From assembly GCF_014641455.1 (NCBI RefSeq), contig NZ_BMHT01000004.1:428223-492222 (forward strand): DNA of 64,000 bases. Reading direction: 5' to 3'. The notes beneath the pieces are model-generated. The model had not been told where the DNA came from. It made no database searches and saw nothing but the letters and a program-made list of their open reading frames with translations. Both the position numbers and the translations under genes were made by a program. The DNA is from Hymenobacter cavernae (GTDB taxonomy: Bacteria > Bacteroidota > Bacteroidia > Cytophagales > Hymenobacteraceae). Below are positions 8,014 to 15,823 of the stretch, in pieces; within the stretch, counting starts at the first letter, position 1; each line of letters begins with the position of its first letter.

Positions 8014-9882
8014 CTATTTTCCCTCCCAAACATTGTCCTTCGGATAGCTATCCGGTACGTAGGTGCTACCTAGCGTCACCTTCTTCACCAACTTATCCGC
8101 CGGGAAAGTCATATTCACAGACTTTTCGCCTTTCTCCCAAACCTCAATGGTGCGGTGAATTTTCTGGGTCGAGTTATCCGCGAAGGTCACTGTGAGGTCC
8201 ACCGGCACGGGCTTGGTGCCTTTCGATTCTACCACGACGGCGTAGCTGTTGCCCTGCTTCGTGACACTGGCAATACCTAGGTCGGGGTAGCCTAGGTCGA
8301 AGAACCAGCGCTGCCAGAACCAGTTGAGGTTGCGGCCGGCTCCGGCGTTCATGCTGTTGAAGAAGTCGAAGGGCATGGGGTGCTTGCCGTTCCAGTTGCG
8401 GATGTAGGTGTGCAGGGCTTTGGTGAACAGCTCGTCGCCTAGTAAGTCCTTCACGTAGAGGTACCCTAGGCCCGGCTTAGGATAGGAGTTGAGGAAGAAC
8501 GGCGTGCCGTTTTGCTGCGTGGTGAGGGTGGTGATGGGTAGGTCGGCTTCGGTGTTGGCGGCGCGGGCGTAGGGCGTAATGCCGTACTCATCCGTGTACT
8601 TGGGTTCGATAAGCGGGGAGATGATCCACTCGCCGATGGTGGCCCAGCCCTCGTCCATCCAGCCGTACTTGGTTTCGTTGATGCCCATGTAGAACGGGAA
8701 CATCGTGTGGAAAATCTCGTGGTCGGTGAGGGTGATGACGTCCTCGCGCTTGTCGAGCGGGTTGTCGTTCACCATCATCGGGTATTCCATCTGGTCGAGG
8801 CCATCAAACACCGTTTCGTGCGAATAAGGAAAGGGCCACTTCGGGAAGGTGTAGCTCATGGCCTCCACCGTGCGGCGGGCAAACGCCGTAACCTCCTGAA
8901 AATCTTTGTGCTTCGGGTTGTACACCGCATCCACGCGGGTGCGGCGCTTGGTGGCAGGGTCGACCACGAGGCTGCTGGCCTGCCACACGTAGTGGTCGGC
9001 GGTGGCGAATACGAAGTCCGTTACGTTTTGGGCTTCGAAGTGCCAGGCATTCTGCGGCTTATCGGCCGTCACGTCGCGCCGACCTAGGTCGGCGGCGTCG
9101 ATGATGGTGGTGATGCCGTCCTGCTGGCTGGCATCCTGGAGGCGCTTGGCGTATTTTTTATTGAGCACCTGATCGGCGTTGGTCAGGTCGCCGGTAGCCC
9201 ACACCACGAAGTTCTTGGGCACCGTAATGTCGGCTTTGAAGTTGCAGAAGTCGTTGTAGAACTCCGCCGAGCCGGTGTACGGAATGCGGTTCCAACCGTC
9301 GATATCGTCGTAGACGGCGATGCGCGGGAAGAAGTACGCCACGAAATCGGCGCCGGGCTCAATCTCGCCGGTGCGCATGTGCGAGCCTTGATTGAGCGTA
9401 TAGCTGTAGGTGATAGATACTTGCGTCTTCTGCTTCGGCGTAATCGGTTTCACCACCGGCACCGACATATTCGTAGCGTCGATGCGCAACTTGCTCACAT
9501 CCAGCGCCTGCCCGTTGATGCTGAGCTGCTGAATCTGGACGCCATCCGTTTCATCTTCCGGCTTGATAGAGCCAGCGCGCGGGGCGCCTTTCTGGTAATA
9601 ATTGGGGTAAAGCTTAAAGAAGATTTGTCGGAGCGTGTCCGGGCTATTGTTCTGATAATCAATATTTACCGAACCTAGGATGCGCCGGGAGCCAGGATCG
9701 AAGTTGACCTTGATGGCGTAGTCGGCTGTGTTCTGCCAGTAGCTGGGGCCGGGCTGACCGTTCGGCGTGCGCGTGCCTTTGACGTACGTCGCCTCCAGGT
9801 TGCGCGGAATGGGGAGAGGCTGTTGAGCCAGCGCGGCTGTGCTGCCAACAAGTAGGATAGCGAGAAGGAAGTTGCGAAGCAT
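8014..9882 (-). CDS. Secreted M1 family metallopeptidase
   Basis: A 622-residue zinc peptidase. Signal peptide at residues 1-20 (MLRNFLLAILLVGSTAALAQ), which decides the ATG at 9882. The zinc site is HEIFH (H388, H392) with the third ligand Glu in GWMDEGWA (E411). The segment FDGLDQMEYPMM takes the place of the GAMEN exopeptidase motif, which suggests that the enzyme belongs to the M1 branch of Bacteroidota that is not a classical aminopeptidase N. The N-terminal part is the beta-saddle domain, and no T9SS domain is present. The role is probably periplasmic breakdown of peptides. A second, different M1 gene lies at the right end of the window. Confidence 0.9.
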   Translation of the reverse strand: MLRNFLLAILLVGSTAALAQQPLPIPRNLEATYVKGTRTPNGQPGPSYWQNTADYAIKVNFDPGSRRILGSVNIDYQNNSPDTLRQIFFKLYPNYYQKGAPRAGSIKPEDETDGVQIQQLSINGQALDVSKLRIDATNMSVPVVKPITPKQKTQVSITYSYTLNQGSHMRTGEIEPGADFVAYFFPRIAVYDDIDGWNRIPYTGSAEFYNDFCNFKADITVPKNFVVWATGDLTNADQVLNKKYAKRLQDASQQDGITTIIDAADLGRRDVTADKPQNAWHFEAQNVTDFVFATADHYVWQASSLVVDPATKRRTRVDAVYNPKHKDFQEVTAFARRTVEAMSYTFPKWPFPYSHETVFDGLDQMEYPMMVNDNPLDKREDVITLTDHEIFHTMFPFYMGINETKYGWMDEGWATIGEWIISPLIEPKYTDEYGITPYARAANTEADLPITTLTTQQNGTPFFLNSYPKPGLGYLYVKDLLGDELFTKALHTYIRNWNGKHPMPFDFFNSMNAGAGRNLNWFWQRWFFDLGYPDLGIASVTKQGNSYAVVVESKGTKPVPVDLTVTFADNSTQKIHRTIEVWEKGEKSVNMTFPADKLVKKVTLGSTYVPDSYPKDNVWEGK

Positions 9883-10020
9883 AGTTCGCGAAGGTAGCAA
9901 GGATTATACCCACCCCAATCCGCACCCTTTCTTGTGACGCGCCCAATCGAAACCTAGGTTGCAGGTCACCCGGAGCCTAGCTTTATTCCTGCTTCAGCGT
10001 AAGCAGCCAGTAAGCAAAAA

Positions 10021-10054
10021 GGCCGTCATGCACAAAGCGCTGTGCATGACGGCC
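10021..10054 (-). terminator. Rho-independent terminator of the surface-protein gene
   Basis: A perfect 14-bp stem (GGCCGTCATGCACA with TGTGCATGACGGCC) around a 6-base loop, followed on the minus strand by TTTTT. It lies about 85 bases past the stop of the upstream large gene. Confidence 0.85.
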
Positions 10055-10139
10055 TATGGTGATATAAAAAGATTACAGGTCAGTAATCAGGTGGCAGCGA
10101 TACGCACCGACCTAGCTTGCGGAGTGTGCAGGAGCCGTA

Positions 10140-13022
10140 TTAGTAGACAATGGTCACGTGGCCTTTGAACTGCCGCTGATTGGAGTAGTCGATCAGGTAG
10201 TAATAAACCCCCGCTGGCAGTCCGCTGCCGTCCCACTGAAAGTTCCGACTTGGGGAGCTGTACACCTGCCTACCCCAGCGGTTGAAGACTTTGATAATAA
10301 GAAAGCGCTGCGAGCAGTAGTCTGGTGGCAGCGTCGGCAACTCAAAGACATCGTTCAGACCATCGTGGTTGGGCGTGAAGATGTTGGCCGGCAGGAACAC
10401 CGTCGGTTCCGGGTTGGCTACCGTAAAGCGCACCGTGCGCTGTTGAGGCTGCGGGTTGCAGGTCGTTTCCTGCACGGCAAACACGACGTCGTAGCTGGTC
10501 TGCACCGCGTCGCGGCAGTTCACCTCCCAGCGGAACGTGCCCACCGCTCGTCCGGCTTCCTGGCGCGCCTCGAAGCGCATACCCACCGCGGCCAGGTCGA
10601 AGCCGACACCGCGCGCTGTCAGCGTGAGCAGATCCGCGTTGGCGTCCAAGCCCGTCACGGTAGCTTCGAGCGTGCTGCCCGGCGTTTGCTGCAATGCGGC
10701 CGGCGCCGCGGTAAACAACGAGGAAGTAAGGGTAGGAGGCGTATTTAGGTCGTCAATTTGAATGGGGATGACCACGGTGGCTGCGCCAGGTGTGCCGCAC
10801 GGTATATCCGTGGCCGTAAACTCGAATTCGTAGCGCGACGTAGTCGCCGTAGGGCAGGGCACGCGCCAGGTGAAGCGGCCCTGCTGCTGGGTACCCGCGG
10901 TATTCTGGGTGAGTTGAGCACCCACCGTAGAAGCCACGAAGCCACGGCCAGCCATTGTCAGGCGTATCGGGTCCCGGTTGGGGTCCGTGGCCGACAGGTC
11001 GAAGGTGAGCAGCTGGCCCGACTGCACATGCAGGGGCAGCGTAGCGCCGACCGTGGTCGTTAGCACCGGTGCATCATTACTGAGATCAACGCGGATAGGG
11101 ATCAACAGGCTAGCTTTCTGCGTGCTGCAAGCGGTGGAGGAAGCCGTAAACTCGAACTCGTAAAGCAGCTTGCTGGCTGGTAGGCACGGAACCACCCAGC
11201 GGAAGGTGCCCTTGTAATCCGATCCAATGTTTTGGCGACTAACCTGTGCCCCTAACGTTTGGGGTGAAAAGCCGCGGCCCTGTAAAGTAAGCGTCACGGC
11301 ATCCTGATCGGCGTCCGTGCCCAGCAGGTCAAACGTCACGACCTGGCCAGGGCGCACGACGAGCGGCAGCGTGGCACTGGTCGTACTCGTCAGGACGGGT
11401 GGCGCATTCCGGTCGTCAATTTCCACGGGTACCACCAAGCGCGTGGCTTGCGCAACGCCACAAGGTGTGGCTGCGGCCTGAAACTCAAATTCATAGAGCC
11501 GTTTATCGGTGGTAGGGCAAGGCACACGCCAGCTAAACTGTCCACGTGTCTGTTGGTTTACCTGCGTTTGCGTCAGCTTGGCGCCAACGGTTGCCGCCTC
11601 GAAACCTAGGCCTTTCAGGGTTAGGGTCAAGGCATCCTGATCGGGATCCTGCCCCACCACGTCGAAGGTGAGTAGCTGCCCAGGCCGCACGCGCAGCGGC
11701 GTGGGAGCGGTGGTGCTCAGCGTAGGCGGTGAATTAGGAGCAGGCGCAGCCGTGAAGGCCAGCTGGATGGTGTCGCGGCGGGGCAGGCTACAGCCATTGT
11801 CGGCCACAATCACGTCCAGCAGGTAGGTCTTGCCTTTGGTATCCAGGCAGCTAGGGAAGCACAGCTGCGAGGTGAGCGTGTCGGGGCTGCCGGGCGCGCG
11901 TACGGTTCCTTGTGGCCGGGTGAACGTGGGCAGGGTACCCGTGAAGTTGACGGGGTGCAGCGACAAGGTGAGCTGGGAGGCCGGGTCCGGGTCGGTAAAG
12001 CGCAGGCGCAGGCAGTGATCTGAGTCGGGCTTGATGTCCCACACTGGCTGGCTGGCCGGGTAGTCGCTGGCTTGACCGGGTAAGCGCAGGCTGAGAGCTG
12101 GCGTCTGGTTGGGGGCACAGCTGAGTACTTTCAACTGAAAGTCGCGCCGCACCTCGCCAAGCTTAACGCCCTTGCGGTATTCGGAACACTTGATGGCAAA
12201 CACAAACAAGCCGAGTTGCGACGGGCGCACGGTCAGGCGGCCGCTGCGGCCGTCGATGTTCAGCGCCGGGGAGCCCGGAATCTGATGGGTAAGATCAAAG
12301 CCGGGCAGCCACTTGACCAAGGAGTAGGGTGCCGGAGCCGGTGCTGGCGAGTTATTGCCAGGTGAGGCATTGCCGTTCAGGGGTTCCGCCATTTCATAGA
12401 CCAGCGAGTCACCGTCGGCATCCGAGCCGCCGAAGTCATAGTAAAACAGCTCGCCACGGCAGGCATAGTCACTTAGAGGCGGGAAGATCTGGGGGGTGGA
12501 GTTGATCAGCGGCTGGCCGTTGCGTACTACGGGCGGAAATTCCAAGTAGAAGGTTTGGCCAGCATCTTCGGGCTTGTCAATGTTACTGATCGTGCGGTTG
12601 CGGCAGCAGCGCTCCACGGCCGCATAGTAGCCCGTTGGGTTGTTGTAGATCTGAGCTGTTAAGTCGATCATGCTGCGATACACCAGGTGGCGAGTACGCA
12701 GTGAAGGTGATTCACAAACCGGGTTGGTGTAGGCTACAAACGTGTTGGAAGCCAGCGAAAGCACCAACGAGTTCATGGGGCGGTTGGTACCTTTCTCGAA
12801 AATACTCACGCGCAAACTCGAATCAAGAGCATCCGGGCTGCCGTTGACATCGTCAAAGTACAAGTTCAACGTCAGCTGGTAGATGCTGCCGGTGCGATGC
12901 TGCAAGTCCAACTCGCCGCCCACAATATGCGTGGCGCTAGCGGAGCGGGCCAGCAGCAACAGGCTCAGAATGCACCCGAAAAGTAGCTGGTTGACACGTG
13001 TGTCAAGTAAACGTTTAAACAT
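10140..13022 (-). CDS. Large surface protein with four Cys-containing beta repeats and T9SS type B (CHU_C) domain
   Basis: A 960-residue protein. The signal peptide ends at ARSASA near residue 32, followed by the mature start THIVGGELDLQH. An N-terminal domain of about 300 residues has cysteine pairs (VERCCRNR, DYACRG). Then come four tandem repeats of about 105-110 residues, each with VRPGQLLTFD-like, LTLKGLGF-like and VPCP...TPCG-like segments, so each repeat carries a conserved Cys pair, probably a disulfide. The end, from PANIFTPNHDGLND through FNRWGRQVYSS to the C-terminus, is the type B (gliding motility-associated) sorting domain. Such proteins are anchored or released at the cell surface; adhesion is a guess. 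ATG at 13022 is preferred over an in-frame TTG 9 bases upstream. Confidence 0.88.
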   Translation of the reverse strand: MFKRLLDTRVNQLLFGCILSLLLLARSASATHIVGGELDLQHRTGSIYQLTLNLYFDDVNGSPDALDSSLRVSIFEKGTNRPMNSLVLSLASNTFVAYTNPVCESPSLRTRHLVYRSMIDLTAQIYNNPTGYYAAVERCCRNRTISNIDKPEDAGQTFYLEFPPVVRNGQPLINSTPQIFPPLSDYACRGELFYYDFGGSDADGDSLVYEMAEPLNGNASPGNNSPAPAPAPYSLVKWLPGFDLTHQIPGSPALNIDGRSGRLTVRPSQLGLFVFAIKCSEYRKGVKLGEVRRDFQLKVLSCAPNQTPALSLRLPGQASDYPASQPVWDIKPDSDHCLRLRFTDPDPASQLTLSLHPVNFTGTLPTFTRPQGTVRAPGSPDTLTSQLCFPSCLDTKGKTYLLDVIVADNGCSLPRRDTIQLAFTAAPAPNSPPTLSTTAPTPLRVRPGQLLTFDVVGQDPDQDALTLTLKGLGFEAATVGAKLTQTQVNQQTRGQFSWRVPCPTTDKRLYEFEFQAAATPCGVAQATRLVVPVEIDDRNAPPVLTSTTSATLPLVVRPGQVVTFDLLGTDADQDAVTLTLQGRGFSPQTLGAQVSRQNIGSDYKGTFRWVVPCLPASKLLYEFEFTASSTACSTQKASLLIPIRVDLSNDAPVLTTTVGATLPLHVQSGQLLTFDLSATDPNRDPIRLTMAGRGFVASTVGAQLTQNTAGTQQQGRFTWRVPCPTATTSRYEFEFTATDIPCGTPGAATVVIPIQIDDLNTPPTLTSSLFTAAPAALQQTPGSTLEATVTGLDANADLLTLTARGVGFDLAAVGMRFEARQEAGRAVGTFRWEVNCRDAVQTSYDVVFAVQETTCNPQPQQRTVRFTVANPEPTVFLPANIFTPNHDGLNDVFELPTLPPDYCSQRFLIIKVFNRWGRQVYSSPSRNFQWDGSGLPAGVYYYLIDYSNQRQFKGHVTIVY

Positions 13023-13406
13023 AAAGTACAACGTCTCACTCCGCGTGCCGGACCTAGGTTGCTACATCAGGAGCAGCTGGTTTGCGTGGCATACTCCTGC
13101 ATAAACAAATCCGCTGCGTTGACAAACGACGAACTTGAGCAACTGGCATAAGGTGCGCAGTTCCCGGAGTGAGAAGCTTTAGAAAAGTGGTAGGATAGAA
13201 CTAAACAGGCGTCCTTACAGCAAAGCACAAACCATTTTGCTGCCGGAAGAAGATCGTCCATTCTTTCACTTGTAAAATACCACTCTTCTATATAGCCCGA
13301 TCTGTTTTAGGCTCGAGCACCTCCCTCTGAATGTGCAGATTGGGGCTGCTGAGCTAGAGCCGTAGCAGCAATTTGCTGCTACGGCTGAGAAGCCTAGGGC
13401 GAAGCC
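13023..13406. other. Intergenic region
   Basis: Contains the upstream region of the surface-protein gene, with ACCTAGGT at 13053, and at its right end the terminator of the Smr gene. A short open frame near the middle has no start context or recognisable sequence. Nothing else seen. Confidence 0.4.
13358..13386 (-). terminator. Hairpin terminator of the Smr-domain gene
   Basis: AGCCGTAGCAGCAA pairs with TTGCTGCTACGGCT with almost no loop. It lies 20 bases past the stop of the minus-strand Smr gene. The following minus-strand sequence is not a T-run, so it may act as an mRNA 3' end rather than a classical terminator. Confidence 0.6.
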
Positions 13407-14504
13407 TTACTTCAGTCTTACCAGCGTTGCGCCGTAGCCGAACTTCTCCTTGCGGGCGTCCTCGAAGAACTTGATGTCCTTATTGCGACTCAGGAGCTTG
13501 TGAATCTCCTTGCGCAAGGTGCCGCTGCCGGAACCGTGAATGAACACGATTTCGTGCATGTTGGTGGCCAGGGCGCGGCTCAGAGCATCTTCGAAGGCAT
13601 CGATCTGGAGCTTGAGCATGGTAGTGTTGCTCAGCGGCGGCTCGGCTTTCAGCGCTTCTGGGTTAAGGGCTTCTAGGTGCAGGTCGAACTGGTGGGGTGG
13701 CGCCACAATAGCTTTGGCGGGCTCTGGCGTGGGCGCCACGGCAGCAGGCTTGGCGGGGGCGTCGCCCGAGAGCTGCTGCTTGAGTTGGTCGGCTAGCTTC
13801 TCGGGGGCTAGGCTGACGGGTGCGGCAGGCTTTTCATCGAGCTGGAAAAGATAGGCTTCCTTCTGAAGCACAGGTGCTTGCTGGCGGCTGGTGTAGAAGG
13901 TGGTGGCCTTAAACTGCTGGCGTTTGGTAAGTAGCTCGAAAGCCGTATTGCCGTTTACGCGATGGGCCAGAAGCTGAATGACCACAGCAGGCCACTGCTC
14001 AAAATCCTTGAGGTGCCAGTGCGCCAATGGGCGGCTAGTAGCTTTCGGCCCAATTTTATCCGACGACAAGCCGCGGTATTGCCCGTTTCGGTCTTCGCCG
14101 TAGGTGAATAGCAAGTCGTTCTCGGTGTTGTTCACGACGTGCATCGCCAGCAGCTCCGGCGACTGGTGCACCAAAGCTAGGTACAGGCCTTTCTGCACGC
14201 GCACCGGCTCCGGCGCGGGTGCTTTGGGGCTGCCTTTTGCGGGAGCTGCGGTCGGCTTGGCCGGAGCACCAGGCGTATTCTGACGGGTGCCCGCAGCGGC
14301 AGCGTTGCGCTCGGCGGCAATAGCCGTGGTTGTCTGGCCGAAGGCTTTCTGCTCCTCGGCGGCTACCACCACCACTTCGCGGCGCATTACCGGAATCGTA
14401 AAATCATTATCAATGGCTACTTCTACCAGGTCGTTGTCGAGCAGGCGGGTGATGATGCCTTCTTCGCGGCCGGTGAGCAGGCGTACTCGGTCTCCTACGT
14501 TCAT
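13407..14504 (-). CDS. DUF2027 and Smr domain protein
   Basis: A 365-residue cytoplasmic protein. An N-terminal segment MNVGDRVRLLTGREEGIITRL resembles a small SH3-like fold. An Ala/Pro-rich linker follows (about residues 60-105), then the DUF2027 domain (about 105-220, with YLALVHQSPELLAMHVVNNTENDLLF), a second Ala/Pro-rich linker and a C-terminal Smr domain (about 290-365) with the motif HEIVFIHGSGSGTLRKEI. Smr domains are nucleases or nucleic-acid binders related to the MutS2 C-terminus; the HGxGxG loop is present. This architecture is common in Bacteroidota but its physiological role is not known to me. The linkers probably make the two halves flexible. Confidence 0.85.
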   Translation of the reverse strand: MNVGDRVRLLTGREEGIITRLLDNDLVEVAIDNDFTIPVMRREVVVVAAEEQKAFGQTTTAIAAERNAAAAGTRQNTPGAPAKPTAAPAKGSPKAPAPEPVRVQKGLYLALVHQSPELLAMHVVNNTENDLLFTYGEDRNGQYRGLSSDKIGPKATSRPLAHWHLKDFEQWPAVVIQLLAHRVNGNTAFELLTKRQQFKATTFYTSRQQAPVLQKEAYLFQLDEKPAAPVSLAPEKLADQLKQQLSGDAPAKPAAVAPTPEPAKAIVAPPHQFDLHLEALNPEALKAEPPLSNTTMLKLQIDAFEDALSRALATNMHEIVFIHGSGSGTLRKEIHKLLSRNKDIKFFEDARKEKFGYGATLVRLK

Positions 14505-14634
14505 ATAAATTCTTGTTGCTGAGTGTAAATGTAACGCCCGTGAGCTAGGAAAAGTCTCAACGGGTGGTGCAGTGGTGCGTTTGCCAATCTACCAACATGG
14601 ATGATAAGACTCACAAGTTCACAAACTCACCATT

Positions 14635-15642
14635 TTACCAGTACAGCCCGTGCAGCACCAGTCCACCGCGGTTGTTGAACTCCAGGGCCGGCGCGGGTAG
14701 GTGAAAAATGCTGGCTACGTAAAACACCCGGCGCAGGAACTTACTACGGGTCGGGATGCGGAGCAGGTTTACGTCGAAGGTGAGATAATATTGACGATAA
14801 GCGCGCAAACCTAGGCTAGCATTGCTGTCGGCATCGTTGTACACCATCTGTTGGGCGCCGTAGCCGACGGCCGGTTGCAGCCACTTGGGCCAACGGCTTT
14901 GCGCTGGCAGCCAGGAACCTAGGTCGGCGCAGAGCCAATAGGTTTGCCCGTTATAATCCTTTAAGTACTGCTCCCCCAGCGACTTACCGAGCACGTTGGG
15001 GCGCAGCTTGGCGTAGCGCGTAGTATGAAACGAGTACTTCGGCATCAGGCGCACCTCGCGCCAGGCAAGCTGCTGCCCGATGAGCGCCGCCGAACCCAGG
15101 AAGTTGGCCGCGAGGTCGGTGGCGGAGGCGCCGTACGCCGGGTCGCGACCGTCGAGCAGCTCGATGGGGCTTTGCAGCAGAAAACCCACGAAGCCGCCGT
15201 ACCAGATGGCTTGCTTATCGGTGAGGCCCGCCCAGCGCAGCATGTCTACGGCGCCGCGGCTTTCGTGAAAGGCACCCCAGAAGTGGCCGGCTTTATCGAG
15301 CTGCTTCCACTCAGATAAGTCATTGAACCAGTGTAGATTAGTGCGCGGGCCCGTGTACCAGGCGTTGCCCAGCAGCACGAGGCCGCCCGTGTATGTCGCG
15401 GCCAGACCGCCCGCCAGCAGCGGCAGCCGTCGACCTAGGTGCGCGGAATCGTGAGCCGCCTGCGGGCGCAGCAGCATGGTTTGGGTGGTGAGGCGCGGGC
15501 GGCTGGAGTCAGCAACGCTCGCAGAAGCCTGATAGGCAGGTTGCGCCTGGGTGTGTGCTGCTATAAACCAAGAAAAACCAGCCAGAAGAACGACCAACCG
15601 CAGCCACGAAGCAGAGTGAAAAGAAATGATGCTACGCAACAT
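14635..15642 (-). CDS. DUF2279 family periplasmic or outer-membrane protein
   Basis: A 335-residue protein with an N-terminal signal segment (WLRLVVLLAGFSWFIAAHTQAQ). The core has LDKAGHFWGAFHESRG and FLLQSPIELLDGRDPAYGASATDLAANFLG, the pattern of DUF2279 (YfiM-like) proteins, in which a helical membrane-associated region carries conserved His and Asp residues. Function in the family is not established to my knowledge. The gene runs towards the Smr gene with a 130-base gap and is divergent from the amylase. Confidence 0.75.
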   Translation of the reverse strand: MLRSIISFHSASWLRLVVLLAGFSWFIAAHTQAQPAYQASASVADSSRPRLTTQTMLLRPQAAHDSAHLGRRLPLLAGGLAATYTGGLVLLGNAWYTGPRTNLHWFNDLSEWKQLDKAGHFWGAFHESRGAVDMLRWAGLTDKQAIWYGGFVGFLLQSPIELLDGRDPAYGASATDLAANFLGSAALIGQQLAWREVRLMPKYSFHTTRYAKLRPNVLGKSLGEQYLKDYNGQTYWLCADLGSWLPAQSRWPKWLQPAVGYGAQQMVYNDADSNASLGLRAYRQYYLTFDVNLLRIPTRSKFLRRVFYVASIFHLPAPALEFNNRGGLVLHGLYW

Positions 15643-15731
15643 GACTGTAGTTTTTGGAGTCAGGCTAGGGAAGAAAGGAGGTTGTTCGACTTATTACTAG
15701 CAATCTCACGCAGCCTAGCCGAAAGCCGCCC

Positions 15732-15739
15732 CAAAGCTA
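15732..15739 (-). promoter_or_regulatory. Possible -7 box TAGCTTTG of the DUF2279 gene
   Basis: TAGCTTTG on the minus strand fits TAnnTTTG about 90 bases upstream of the DUF2279 start. No TTTG at the expected -33 spacing was found, so this is tentative. Confidence 0.3.
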
Positions 15740-15823
15740 CAAAGGTGGCCTCCAACTCGACTGTCTAGGGTGCAAATCCGTATCTGTTCTTTTATTTTCC
15801 ACCCATTCACCTTCTGCTATTCT

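Noticed and set aside
13067..13261. 64-codon minus-strand frame in an intergenic gap
   Set aside because: No recognisable sequence, no start context, and low coding character.
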